Assembly: GCF_000614975.1 (NCBI RefSeq) | Contig: NZ_BALM01000005.1 | Span: forward strand, 1-64,000 | DNA from: Shewanella marina JCM 15074 | Lineage (GTDB): Bacteria > Pseudomonadota > Gammaproteobacteria > Enterobacterales > Shewanellaceae | Direction: 5' to 3' | Length of the DNA: 64,000 bases | Shown here: positions 31,585-40,490 of the stretch, in pieces | How the letters are laid out: each line of letters begins with the position of its first letter | Position numbering within the stretch: position 1 is the first letter of the stretch | Position numbers and translations under genes: made by a program | Notes under the pieces: generated by a model | What the model was told of the DNA's origin: nothing | The model's database searches: none | Seen by the model: only the letters and a program-made list of their open reading frames with translations

Positions 31585-32071
31585 TGTCCAGCCCTTCTCA
31601 ATTTAGGGATGTAGCTGAACTGCAAATCAAAGCATTAACCCATTTGTTTTTATGATTTTATGCTACTGATAATTTGAAATGAATAAACGGGGTCATCATC
31701 TAAAAGTTAATAAATCCGAATTATATTTTACAAACTATTGTAATTTATTATTTTTCTTAACTATTTATATGAAAAGAGAGAATTAATGCTTACACAATCT
31801 GTGGCTTTTTTCTCTTATTATTACTTAATACCTAATTGTATTTCAAATTAGTACAAACTGAATGCGGTAATGGTTGTAGTGGTACATTAAATTTGGCCAC
31901 CTAGTTAGAGGTGATATTATCGCCTCCCAATCCTGAATATTTTAGTTCAACCTGCATAAACCGCCACTATTATGGGTGTCATAATAAATTTTGGATTCTG
32001 CGTAACTGCAGTTTAATGAATATTATTCACAAGTCTGCTCACTTTTACATTCGATAATATACATCCCTATA
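31585..32071. other. Gap upstream of the Rhs gene with the second module copy
   Basis: The stretch should contain the Rhs promoter, but I see no clear -35/-10 pair. Its right half holds the repeated module at 31876-31980. No gene is visible. Confidence 0.6.
31876..31980. repeat. Copy 2 of the ~107-bp module
   Basis: This segment matches 21740-21847, including the GAGGTGAT/ATCGCCTC hairpin and the closing sequence gccactattatgggtgtc. It lies about 90 bases downstream (minus strand) of the gene at 32072-32815, the same relation as copy 1 has to the Rhs immunity candidate. Confidence 0.7.
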
Positions 32072-32815
32072 CTATGGGTATTTTAAACACTTCTTGAAAA
32101 AATCATTTTGATTATCAGTACTGTCAATTTCATCAAAAACCTCCCACTTTGAGAATATCCCAGCATCAACTTCACAAATAGAGTCAAGAATAGGAGCATA
32201 GCTCTCCCAATCCAGTGGTTCATCAAACATCTTAATGACAACCGTTCCTGTATCAAAATACTTAACATCTAAAGAATTATTAATAATATTATCTTTATCT
32301 ACAATAAAGTTTTCTATTAAATTTTTAGAAATTAAATTACACCAATATAAACCAGGTAAATGATGGTTAACAGACCTCCCAACCCATTGATGAATTTTAG
32401 AGTTACCTATCTGTTTTACAATCAAATTTCGATACTTTCTTTCATCCCAATCACAAGCATATCCATATGTTACATTTCTTTTTGCAAAGAAACACAATAA
32501 CTCATCAACATTTCTCAGTGGTATTTTCATCTTCACATCAAAAAATAATGAAGATTTATCTCCAGATAAGCTTACGTCAACGGTACTTGATTTTGCATGT
32601 AAAAAATACCCTAACGGATTTTCTTCAATAAAATCACAAAATTTATCTGTATATTCAAATATATTATTCTTTTTATCTATTCCTGTTTCATTTTCACTAA
32701 AATACTTTGGAATAAACTCACTAGGAAGATTAGAAAATTCCGATACACACTTCCTAATCTCACCTTCACTACCTAAAATTTGAATTATCACAGAAATCTC
32801 ATGTTTATAGGACAA
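32072..32815 (-). CDS. Uncharacterised protein, possible displaced immunity gene
   Basis: The 247-residue product has no signal peptide, no membrane segment and no motif I recognise. It is acidic, rich in Asp, Glu and Asn, and has strikingly low GC, which often marks polymorphic immunity genes. It is followed by the same ~107-bp module that follows the Rhs immunity candidate. That shared flank suggests that it once stood behind an Rhs tip and was moved upstream of the present Rhs gene. Function is inferred from context only. Confidence 0.55.
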   Translation of the reverse strand: MSYKHEISVIIQILGSEGEIRKCVSEFSNLPSEFIPKYFSENETGIDKKNNIFEYTDKFCDFIEENPLGYFLHAKSSTVDVSLSGDKSSLFFDVKMKIPLRNVDELLCFFAKRNVTYGYACDWDERKYRNLIVKQIGNSKIHQWVGRSVNHHLPGLYWCNLISKNLIENFIVDKDNIINNSLDVKYFDTGTVVIKMFDEPLDWESYAPILDSICEVDAGIFSKWEVFDEIDSTDNQNDFFKKCLKYP

Positions 32816-32826
32816 TTGTTTTTAAC

Positions 32827-32849
32827 AAAAAGCCACTATTATGGGTGGC
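32827..32849 (-). terminator. Terminator after the small immunity-like gene
   Basis: On the minus strand GCCACCCATAATAGTGGC folds with 5-base arms and is followed by TTTTTG. It lies about 60 bases past the end of the gene at 32910-33152. Related but degenerate hairpins close the two ~107-bp modules. Confidence 0.6.
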
Positions 32850-32909
32850 AATATAAATTATCAATCTTCTAATTCGGTGACAATATAATTATTTAGAGAA
32901 CCAAGTACC

Positions 32910-33152
32910 CTACCTTCGCCTTTTCATGAACGGGTCATTTATAATTTTTTCATACAACCTGTTGCAAGCATCAGCTTCAGAGTCAAATGTTTCAAATTCG
33001 AATTCAACGCCACGCTCAAAGTAGTAGGTACACCAAACTTCACCACGGTCATCAAGGCAATGCCCTTCCATTAGTGTGTTGCCATTTAAACAATAGCTTT
33101 CAGTGTTATAGTTTTCTGATTTTAACCTTTCTTGTAATTCAACTTTATTCAT
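32910..33152 (-). CDS. Small immunity-like protein
   Basis: I take the ATG of MNKVELQERLKSE as start; an upstream TTG adds three codons. The product is about 80 residues and has the pattern NGNTLMEGHCLDDRGEVW, then TYYFERGVEFEFETFDSEAD and NRLYEKIINDPF. This resembles small single-domain immunity proteins found in polymorphic toxin arrays (ERG followed by F-x-S-E-x-E/D-A-C). No toxin is adjacent, so it would be an orphan immunity gene. The family match is from memory of the pattern and is moderate. Confidence 0.55.
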   Translation of the reverse strand: MNKVELQERLKSENYNTESYCLNGNTLMEGHCLDDRGEVWCTYYFERGVEFEFETFDSEADACNRLYEKIINDPFMKRRR

Positions 33153-33216
33153 AGCTATCAATTTCCTAATATTCGCAAATGCCCACTATTGACCAGATTA
33201 CCTGTTACAGCACCGT

Positions 33217-34605
33217 TTATCGCCTGGCAATATCTTTAAGTACCCATTGTAATTCTTGATCGTTACCTTGTTGGAATGATTGCCAGTTAAGCTCAATTTT
33301 AGTATCTAGTGGTACTTGGTTTTGTTCAGTAATAGCTAAATTGAAACGACGTTTTGAATAGGTGATCTGTAAGTTTGAGTGAGGTAAGGAGAATGAATCC
33401 ATATCTTGAAACCCAGTTGGGATAGCTCCCGGTAGTTCGCCAACGATTTTCGCATTCAATAGTTGTCGAAAATTAATCGCATTGACCATGGCGGCCGAAT
33501 AGGTTTTTCTGCCTACCAAGACATAAACCCCTTGCTGCCAATCAATTGAATCGGCAAGGTTTAACCATCTTGCCAGCATAACGCCAACATATAGATCGCC
33601 GCCATAGTTATCTCTTAAATCAATAATGATATGGCGTAAACGCTCTTTATTGATTACCTCTAATGCCTCTTCACCAAACCGATTCATGGTCTTCATGTAC
33701 GGATAACGCTCAAAACGAATATACAAGGTTTGGTTTTTGAGGGTTTGATGCCACAAATATTGACTATTGTTACTGAATAATCCGGTTTGCGTGGCAGAAT
33801 ATTGATCACGTGGGAAGACGCTTTCACTCATCACTTTATCTCGTTTCGAACGAGAAAACGGCTGTAACGGTAGGGTAAATTGTTTGCCGTTGGCCTTAAA
33901 AGTGAACTGGGCGACTTCGCTGTCGTTGATTATGCCAAATGCTTTTAACAGCGCAGACATCATCATGTAAGTAGATACCCGCTCATATTGTGATGAACGA
34001 TTCTCGACAAAGGGGACGATAGCACGAAATTTTTCCCGCACTTCTTCAACGGGATGACCACCTATTTTTACTAGCTCTGCGCCAAGCAATGCTTTGTGCT
34101 CTTTACTGGTTTTAACCACCCGCACGCTGCGGTCAAAAAACAATAAATCAATGGGAAAAATCTCTATCCCTTGTTGCGATAATGGAATACTGGTGTGACC
34201 ATCTCCTATTTTATGGTGTATTTTCATTAATTCAATAATCACTTGGTAACGGGTTTTATCGGCCAAATTAGTTTTAAGCTGTTCAAGTTGTTTATTGAAT
34301 TGTCGCTCATTTATTTGCGTAAACGGGTTAATGTGACGCTTAACTATGTTTAGACGATAATGCTCAATATCACTTTGCCACTGAGATACTGCTTGCTCGG
34401 TTAGAGCTGTAGCTGGCAGGCTAAATAACCACAAGGCGCCAAACAGCGCCGATAGAGACTTTCGTATTTTTTGTTTGAGCATCATAAATGTAAGGCTACT
34501 GAAAATACATAGAAGAAGCGTGCAAGTATATAAATAAAAATGATTAGATTGATGATCGCTGTTCATATATTCATCCATGCTAGGTATGGGCATTGAACAA
34601 CACAA
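33217..34605 (-). CDS. S41-family peptidase-like protein, exported
   Basis: The C-terminal half has the tail-specific protease fold: LRHIIIDLRDNYGGDLY (about residues 328-345) and a nucleophile region VLVGRKTYSAAMV (about 367) with the Ser expected of S41 peptidases. A Lys for the Ser/Lys dyad may lie in LNAKIVGE. The N-terminus as given is long; a better start may be the Met at 34482, giving a normal signal peptide (LKQKIRKSLSALFGALWLF...ATA). The protein is then about 421 residues and periplasmic or surface-exposed. It stands alone between the Rhs locus and the lipoprotein operon. No PDZ domain is obvious. Confidence 0.7.
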   Translation of the reverse strand: MCCSMPIPSMDEYMNSDHQSNHFYLYTCTLLLCIFSSLTFMMLKQKIRKSLSALFGALWLFSLPATALTEQAVSQWQSDIEHYRLNIVKRHINPFTQINERQFNKQLEQLKTNLADKTRYQVIIELMKIHHKIGDGHTSIPLSQQGIEIFPIDLLFFDRSVRVVKTSKEHKALLGAELVKIGGHPVEEVREKFRAIVPFVENRSSQYERVSTYMMMSALLKAFGIINDSEVAQFTFKANGKQFTLPLQPFSRSKRDKVMSESVFPRDQYSATQTGLFSNNSQYLWHQTLKNQTLYIRFERYPYMKTMNRFGEEALEVINKERLRHIIIDLRDNYGGDLYVGVMLARWLNLADSIDWQQGVYVLVGRKTYSAAMVNAINFRQLLNAKIVGELPGAIPTGFQDMDSFSLPHSNLQITYSKRRFNLAITEQNQVPLDTKIELNWQSFQQGNDQELQWVLKDIARR

Positions 34606-34993
34606 TCAACTTGTTACCCGTTATGTTATTGTTTTCGTTTTATAAGATATTTGAAGTTCATACTTCAAGATATCATTCTAGTCATATATTTTTAAGGCTT
34701 AATAAGTGATTTGTTATGTAATATTTTTCTCACATTTCATTTCGTTTATATGGTGTGTTTTAAATGTATTTAAATTGAATTCGGTAATTGTACTGATTGA
34801 CATCATATTTAATCCTCTATAACTTCGTATTTTTAAACATCTAGAATAACTCCAGTTAAGTCATTGTTTATAAATGCTTTAATTTCCATTGAATATAAAT
34901 CTAATTTTATTTTGCACGGATTCACAAAAATCTCAACTTGTGTGACAAAGTAAAAAAATGTCAGACGTTTAAGTGGTTGATTATTAAATAGTG

Positions 34994-35038
34994 CCATCCC
35001 TATTTTTGATCCCATATTGTTCTATGAGTTGAGATTTC
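34994..35038 (+). repeat. Right copy of the 45-bp direct repeat
   Basis: gccatccctatttttgat and the following bases match 79-123 with four differences. It lies at the point where accessory genes end and the conserved-looking lipoprotein operon begins. Confidence 0.7.
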
Positions 35039-35053
35039 TAATATGGCTGCGAA

Positions 35054-35094
35054 TTGAGTAATGCTTGGTTAAGTATAATTAAAGCATTACTCAA
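35054..35094 (-). terminator. Hairpin closing the lipoprotein operon
   Basis: A perfect 13-base inverted repeat, TTGAGTAATGCTT and AAGCATTACTCAA, lies 24 bases beyond the last gene of the operon. The U tract is weak, so it may be a terminator or an mRNA 3'-end stabiliser. Confidence 0.6.
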
Positions 35095-35117
35095 TAATGA
35101 AAAATCTAAATCAGTAT

Positions 35118-35681
35118 TTATAATGCAATCACTTGCTGCTCTAGCTCTTTTGCTGTTTTTTGACTGATAAACTCATTATATAAAGCGGTCTTATTTGTTG
35201 GGTCTACCGTTTTATCTTGTCCTATTGTTTCTTCAAATAACACATGAGTTAGTGTTTTCGGGATCGTGACTAATGCACATACTTGTTCTACATCATTAAT
35301 TTCTATGAGTGCGATTTGTTCAACTTGGCTATTTTGTATAGAGATACTTGTGACTTGCTTTGCTATTTGCTCAAAAGATGAGCCGGTAGTTGATAGTCCT
35401 GTTGATTGGTTTAGTTTTTGATAGCTTTTCTCTAAAATACTGGCCTTTAATTGCATGTTTTGCGCTAATGTAATTCGAGTTAACGAAATCGCATGATTAC
35501 GGTCAATGGAAAAATTGCCAGAACTTGAGACACAATTAGATGCTGAATAACCATTTGCAGATGATGGATTCATTACCCAAACAGGAATATTACTCGATGT
35601 TTCTATATTAGTGACTTCCGTATTCGCACAGCCACCAACAAATAAAACTGTTAGAGCTACAGATAGTATTTTATTATTCAT
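35118..35681 (-). CDS. LPP20-family lipoprotein
   Basis: The 187-residue protein has a lipoprotein signal with lipobox (LFVGGC, Cys at about residue 18) and no Asp after the Cys, so outer-membrane sorting is expected. NIPVWVMNPSSANGYSASNC and the helix with ARITLAQNMQLK-type pattern (SLTRITLAQNMQLKASI) match the LPP20/FlgP-like family, whose Vibrio member FlgP builds a basal-body ring. It is the last gene of an eight-gene operon of secreted proteins. It starts 18 bases after the transglycosylase gene. Flagellar genes are absent nearby, so a different complex is likely. Confidence 0.7.
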   Translation of the reverse strand: MNNKILSVALTVLFVGGCANTEVTNIETSSNIPVWVMNPSSANGYSASNCVSSSGNFSIDRNHAISLTRITLAQNMQLKASILEKSYQKLNQSTGLSTTGSSFEQIAKQVTSISIQNSQVEQIALIEINDVEQVCALVTIPKTLTHVLFEETIGQDKTVDPTNKTALYNEFISQKTAKELEQQVIAL

Positions 35682-35698
35682 GTCATAACCTTTATTTT

Positions 35699-37012
35699 TT
35701 ATAGTGCTGATTGTTGATAAGATTTATTGTATTGCTGTAGTCTTTTATTCACCTTTTGAAGATAATTACGTGTTTCTTCATAAGGTAAATTAGTTATTAG
35801 TTGTTGGTAAACTTGATCTGAATTCATTTTATTTATTTTATTAATTGCGGCATTGACTGATTTACTTCCAAAGGCTTTAGCGACATTGCCAGAGCCAGTA
35901 TTATAAGCAGAAATAATGCTATACATTGCACTTTGTGGATCATTAATTCCTTTTAAGTATCGACTCTGTAATATTTTCAAATAAGCTGTACCTGTTTCTA
36001 TATTTACTTTTGGGTCGTATAACTCTGTTGCAGTCATTGGAGAATCTTTTCCACGATATAATTTATTTACATCATGTCCTGCAGTATTTGGTACTATTTG
36101 CATAAGGCCATAAGCTGGTACATGGGATTTTGCGTTTGGATTAAAATGTGATTCAGTATGCATAATCGCCAAAATTAAGGATGAAGGTAGGTTTTGTTTA
36201 ATACTTTCAGTATCAATATGTGGAATATAATTTTTTGCACGTTCTGAAATGGCTGTTTTGGGGATCGAGACTTTGTACTGTACAAGTTTTATTGGTTTTT
36301 TTATTTGATGATTTTTGGCCTGCTCAAAGTTCTTTGTATGCTTTTTGATTCTATTCCCCTGCTCTTTTGACATAATTTGCTTCTGTTGAGAGAGCACTTT
36401 CTGTTTGCTTGACTCATCAATAGAAATATTTTCCTGCTCCATAAATATGTCGAGCTGACTCATTTGTTGTTCTGTTTGTCTTTGTATTTTATTTTTTATA
36501 TCTTCTAAAACTGAATTTTCTGGTAATACATCTACAACTGCGACGGAATCCATTTTTGAAAAAACAGATTCAGCTAAGCCTACCTCACTCCATAATTTCT
36601 TATTTGAAGAAATAACATTTTGAACTGCAATTTGTTTTTGTTGAATGTTGGTTTCGTCAGCTTCATTAATTTTTACATTGATGATTATTTCGTTATTTTT
36701 GAAGTCTATGACAGTACGACTAGTATTGTTTTTATTATTGATAACATGCATATCTTGAGATGAGGTTTTTGAGTCGCCCCATTTTACAATAGAGCTTTGC
36801 TGTTCTTTATCCCATTGATTTAAATGGATTTTTTGCCATTGTGCGAATTCATTTATATGGTTTGCGTACCATTGATCAAACTCGATAGAATCATCAATCG
36901 AAAGTTTAGCAACCTCATTATCAAGATTAGTAAATGGATCATTGGCAGATACATTCGCAACGAGTAGCAAATTTATAGCTAAAAAAACGATGCTTTTTCT
37001 AAATTTATTCAA
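35699..37012 (-). CDS. MltC-like lytic transglycosylase
   Basis: The 437-residue exported protein ends in an SLT lysozyme-like domain (about residues 260-430): LILAIMHTESHFNPNAKS with the catalytic Glu in HTES, then PAYGLMQIVP, and SAYNTGSGNVAKAFG. These are the motifs of family 1 lytic transglycosylases, which cleave peptidoglycan. The N-terminal half (FTNLDNEVAKL to about 190) resembles the MltC-specific domain, with a Gln/Lys-rich linker between. It has a cleavable-type signal (NKFRKSIVFLAINLLLVANVSA) without a lipobox Cys, unlike classical MltC. In the operon it could open the wall for the surrounding lipoproteins to assemble. Confidence 0.8.
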   Translation of the reverse strand: MNKFRKSIVFLAINLLLVANVSANDPFTNLDNEVAKLSIDDSIEFDQWYANHINEFAQWQKIHLNQWDKEQQSSIVKWGDSKTSSQDMHVINNKNNTSRTVIDFKNNEIIINVKINEADETNIQQKQIAVQNVISSNKKLWSEVGLAESVFSKMDSVAVVDVLPENSVLEDIKNKIQRQTEQQMSQLDIFMEQENISIDESSKQKVLSQQKQIMSKEQGNRIKKHTKNFEQAKNHQIKKPIKLVQYKVSIPKTAISERAKNYIPHIDTESIKQNLPSSLILAIMHTESHFNPNAKSHVPAYGLMQIVPNTAGHDVNKLYRGKDSPMTATELYDPKVNIETGTAYLKILQSRYLKGINDPQSAMYSIISAYNTGSGNVAKAFGSKSVNAAINKINKMNSDQVYQQLITNLPYEETRNYLQKVNKRLQQYNKSYQQSAL

Positions 37013-37032
37013 GAGTATAATTCCATTATCAT

Positions 37033-37794
37033 TTAAAAATATGAAGATAGATCGCCAGCGGTTTTTTGAGCATTTGCATCGATAGCACTATCTATCTCAA
37101 ACAATAATTGTTGGCAATTTGAGGTATTACATTGCTGTACAATAGTTTTACTTACTTCTAATTTTCCAAGTTGCATTTTCCACTGTGCTAACCAAAATTT
37201 AATATTGTCAGTTCTAATATTTTCTATTTCTACATATTTATCAAAATAGGCTTCTGCCTTTTGACTATCTTGAGATTGGAGTAGTAATGTAATAAGTGCG
37301 GCAGCATCAATTGAAACGATAGGTTCTTTTATTAAAAAAGGCAGTAATTGCTTAATTTTGGCATATTGCTTAGTTGTATAATAAGCAACGGCATAGCTTA
37401 ACCCCGTTGTTGCAAGGTTCGTTGCTTTACCACTATCGATCACGATGGCAGAACATGATGCGGTAAGCTTAGTAACATCATCATATTTAATTTTATTAAG
37501 ATCATATTTAAGATCTGTCATTGGCCAATCTGAAAATGGCTCATTAATAAGTTGCTGGTCAATTAGGATTAATTCATATTTATTTCTCAATGGCAGTCCA
37601 AGTCCTTTACGACACAGACTTTTCATTTGATTGTGAGTTAATGGCTTTTCTCTTGTTACAGTAGCTGAGTAACCTGGTGCCGTGCCATTGACTTGATAAT
37701 GGTTCCCTGCAAATGTCCAAGAAACCTGTGAATTAGCCATTGCTGGTAAGCTTAAAAAGCTCACCAGCATGAAAAAATGAATCTTATAACTCAT
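37033..37794 (-). CDS. Exported protein of unknown function
   Basis: The 253-residue product has a signal peptide (IHFFMLVSFLSLPAMANS). The mature part has four Cys residues (SLCRKG, TASCSA, VQQCNTSNCQQ) and a helical segment with TPR-like character (LLLQSQDSQKAEAYFDKYVE). I do not recognise a family. Its start overlaps the end of the preceding gene by 11 bases, so it belongs to the operon and probably to the same envelope complex. Confidence 0.6.
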   Translation of the reverse strand: MSYKIHFFMLVSFLSLPAMANSQVSWTFAGNHYQVNGTAPGYSATVTREKPLTHNQMKSLCRKGLGLPLRNKYELILIDQQLINEPFSDWPMTDLKYDLNKIKYDDVTKLTASCSAIVIDSGKATNLATTGLSYAVAYYTTKQYAKIKQLLPFLIKEPIVSIDAAALITLLLQSQDSQKAEAYFDKYVEIENIRTDNIKFWLAQWKMQLGKLEVSKTIVQQCNTSNCQQLLFEIDSAIDANAQKTAGDLSSYF

Positions 37795-39076
37795 TAATGT
37801 TACTAACCTTGCCTGATGGTCCTTGTGAACTATCTGTTTCAGTCAGTCCACCTGTAGAGTTTAGTTTTCGATTACGGTCTGCTTGACCTTCTTTGATACG
37901 TTGCTTATTTTCTGACGAAGCCTTTTGCGCTGCTGCTTCTAATGATGGAGCATAAACTGCAACTGCTAATGACCAAGCTCCATCAGTACTGGTAAATGTT
38001 TTAACTGAAACACCAGGGGGAACTTTACCCGCAGCAAACGATTTATATGAATCCGCTGTTTTCATATTGTTTAAGAAGGTGTGTTTATCTTCACCTAATG
38101 CTTTTGTTTCAGCAGGGTTAATGCTTTCTGGCTCATACTCAAATTGTTCATTTTTCTCTAATTGATTTTCAGTAAAGCCACCTTCCCAATAAACCTGTTC
38201 CCCCTGCATCACTGAGATTAAACTATTACGTGCTTTTGCTTGTGCTTGAGACTTAGCTGTACTCAATAATTTGCGTGCGACACTTTTATTTTTATTATCA
38301 CGAATAATTGATGAGCCGAATCCTAAAACATAAGACTCACCAGTTTCTGCATTAGTAATTACTTTTGCACCAACTGGTGGTAAAACTCCAGCTTGTAGAT
38401 CAGATACTATTTGCTTAAAAATAACATTAGGCTCTGTTGTTTGAGTTAATGCACCAACACTGCGCTTTGTTTGCTCTCTAGTTTTAGGCGTTGAAATTAA
38501 AGTAACACGTACTAAATTTTCACTGGGATCATCAAAAACATCAAATGTTACATAGCCGACCAAAGCCCCTTTTACTGACTCTGCGCAGTTATCACTCGTT
38601 AAACTAACCGTGTTAGCGACACTATCTGTTCCGGTGTCAATGATATCCATGGTTTCATTGATGGCAGTACCGCACATGTTACTCATGCCTTCCATATTTT
38701 CTACTAATTGTTTTTTAGCAATTTGGAATGCTTTTAAATAAGCGCCACGTTTTGATAAGAGCGTAGCATTTCGATTCTCATAAGTTTCGTAGCTCGCAGA
38801 GCCACTGGATAAAATACCGACTCCTGAACTTACTGCGATCATTTTAACGCCATCACCATCATCTTCTATCAGACTTTGATGTGCGACTAACACTGCGGCT
38901 TTGGGATCAGCGGAAATAATTAGGTCATCGACCTCTTTAACGTTGTCAGTGTTGATTGATTGAGCTTGATCTACATTAGTAGCAGGAACAAGGTCATTTA
39001 AATCAAAATCTACATTTGCATATGCTGTACTTAAACTACTTGCTAATGCTATAGCGATAAGTGTTTGTTTAAACAT
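37784..39076 (-). CDS. Exported protein, envelope operon, unknown family
   Basis: I start at the ATG of MFKQTLIAIALASSLSTAYA, which gives a normal signal peptide and avoids a 35-base overlap; AAGGAT lies upstream. About 430 residues. The middle contains a segment (SKRGAYLKAFQIAKKQLVEN) like the start of LPP20/FlgT-type domains, and later RKLLSTAKSQAQAKARNSLI repeats that pattern, suggesting two related domains. The Ser/Asn-rich tail ends GGLTETDSSQGPSGKVSN. It is the central part of the eight-gene operon. Function unknown. Confidence 0.65.
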   Translation of the reverse strand: MFKQTLIAIALASSLSTAYANVDFDLNDLVPATNVDQAQSINTDNVKEVDDLIISADPKAAVLVAHQSLIEDDGDGVKMIAVSSGVGILSSGSASYETYENRNATLLSKRGAYLKAFQIAKKQLVENMEGMSNMCGTAINETMDIIDTGTDSVANTVSLTSDNCAESVKGALVGYVTFDVFDDPSENLVRVTLISTPKTREQTKRSVGALTQTTEPNVIFKQIVSDLQAGVLPPVGAKVITNAETGESYVLGFGSSIIRDNKNKSVARKLLSTAKSQAQAKARNSLISVMQGEQVYWEGGFTENQLEKNEQFEYEPESINPAETKALGEDKHTFLNNMKTADSYKSFAAGKVPPGVSVKTFTSTDGAWSLAVAVYAPSLEAAAQKASSENKQRIKEGQADRNRKLNSTGGLTETDSSQGPSGKVSNINEL

Positions 39077-39098
39077 GTTAAATAATATCCTTATATTC

Positions 39099-40490
39099 TT
39101 AAAGAGCCTGAATTTGGTACTCGTTAAGTACAATTAGTTTTGATTTATATTGTGGTTGATGCATTTTTAACGTTGGCTCTATGTACTGGGCAAGATCGTT
39201 AGCGTTATTGAGCGAACGAAGCTGAACAAACACCTTTCCTGATTTACTGCTAATTTTTACATCAGAGACCCCCGTTATTGCACTTAACAACGAGTATAAT
39301 TGCCCCTGTTTGCCTGCGACGTGTTCAGATAAAATCAACTCACGAATAGGCCCACCACGCATAGCCATCTTTTGCATAGAATCATGCAATTGCTCTTTTA
39401 GGTTTTGTCTATTTTGATCAACGGCTAAGTGCACAGTTGCTAACTCTGTCAACATGCCTTTTTTATTAGGAAGAGTAATTAGTCTGGGATCGTTTTGCCA
39501 AACACCATACTGGTTACCAGCACGATCAAGTACCCGAGCACTCAACTCCAGTTGCAGTCCAGACGGTGTGAGCTTTTCTTGCTCTGTGATCTTGAGAATA
39601 ATGCTAGCTTGAGCACTTGATGGAGATAAACCAAATCCCATTGATGCTAACGTATCTTTAAAGTTTGCTTGTACCACTGGAAGCTGTGCATCAACAAATA
39701 CTGATGGTTGTCCTAAACTTTGAATTAAGTGCTCAACTTTATCTGCAATGAGTTTTTTCTCTACGGTAATATCAAGTGTTAATTTTAAAGTGCCGTCCTC
39801 TAACTCCTGTGTAGCAATTTCATTCCAGCTACTGACAACACCTTGTGATTGAAGTGATAGAGATTGTTTGGCAACTTCTTGAAGATTAAATTCATCACTA
39901 TCTGCAGACGCTGACATGACAGAGTTTGTCTGTTGCATAAAGCCTGATTTAACCATTACGCCAAGAACTTGGCTTACTGCTCGTTGAAAAGCATCTTGTT
40001 CAGCAACTTGTCTTGCACTTAAACCAGAACGACTTTTGCCTTCACCTACCACGACGACAGATACTGTTGGCTCAGAGTTCCAAGTTACACCATTATTATT
40101 TAGTGATGTTTCTGCTTTTGGTGATGCAATTCGCACTGTTATACAGGTATCATCACCAAAGATTTCAACTTGATCATAATGCGCATGGATTTGTCCTTGC
40201 GCTATTCCCGATATTAATAAATCGCGTGTTTGTTGGCTGAATTGTTCATTAAATAATTCAGTATCATTAGTTGAAAGTGAGTATGAGGTTTCACCTTGTA
40301 AAAATAAGCGGAGTTTATTTAAGCCATCCGCTTTAGCTGTTGCCACTGCTAAAGCACCGCGACCATATGCGCAACCTTGTTCAACAAGAGCCAACTCAGG
40401 TTGGCTCTTGTCTAGTTCCAATGCAGGAACAGAAAGGCATACAAATAAGGTACTAAGGGTAAATCCAAGAGTTAACCTTTTTGCACCCAT
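39099..40490 (-). CDS. FlgT-like exported protein
   Basis: The 463-residue protein has a signal peptide (LTLGFTLSTLFVCLSVPALE) and two domains reminiscent of FlgT/LPP20 folds: GRGALAVATAKADGLNKLRL near residue 43 and SARQVAEQDAFQRAVSQVLG near 160, each followed by a beta-rich part. In Vibrio, FlgT is the H-ring protein of the sodium-driven flagellar motor. Here no flagellar gene is near, and the neighbours are CsgG-like and LPP20-like lipoproteins. It overlaps the upstream gene by 19 bases. Resemblance is at the fold-pattern level and needs a profile search. Confidence 0.55.
   Translation of the reverse strand: MGAKRLTLGFTLSTLFVCLSVPALELDKSQPELALVEQGCAYGRGALAVATAKADGLNKLRLFLQGETSYSLSTNDTELFNEQFSQQTRDLLISGIAQGQIHAHYDQVEIFGDDTCITVRIASPKAETSLNNNGVTWNSEPTVSVVVVGEGKSRSGLSARQVAEQDAFQRAVSQVLGVMVKSGFMQQTNSVMSASADSDEFNLQEVAKQSLSLQSQGVVSSWNEIATQELEDGTLKLTLDITVEKKLIADKVEHLIQSLGQPSVFVDAQLPVVQANFKDTLASMGFGLSPSSAQASIILKITEQEKLTPSGLQLELSARVLDRAGNQYGVWQNDPRLITLPNKKGMLTELATVHLAVDQNRQNLKEQLHDSMQKMAMRGGPIRELILSEHVAGKQGQLYSLLSAITGVSDVKISSKSGKVFVQLRSLNNANDLAQYIEPTLKMHQPQYKSKLIVLNEYQIQAL

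Larger units (their letters stand above)
34606..35117. other. Gap with the right 45-bp repeat
   Basis: No gene is supported; a 60-codon minus frame at 34833-35015 overlaps the repeat and has no motif. The gap contains the right copy of the 45-bp repeat and a hairpin behind the lipoprotein operon. Confidence 0.6.

Noticed and set aside
34833..35015. 60-codon minus-strand gene over the right direct repeat
   Set aside because: Its N-terminus is just the repeat read on the other strand, and the left copy does not continue the same protein.
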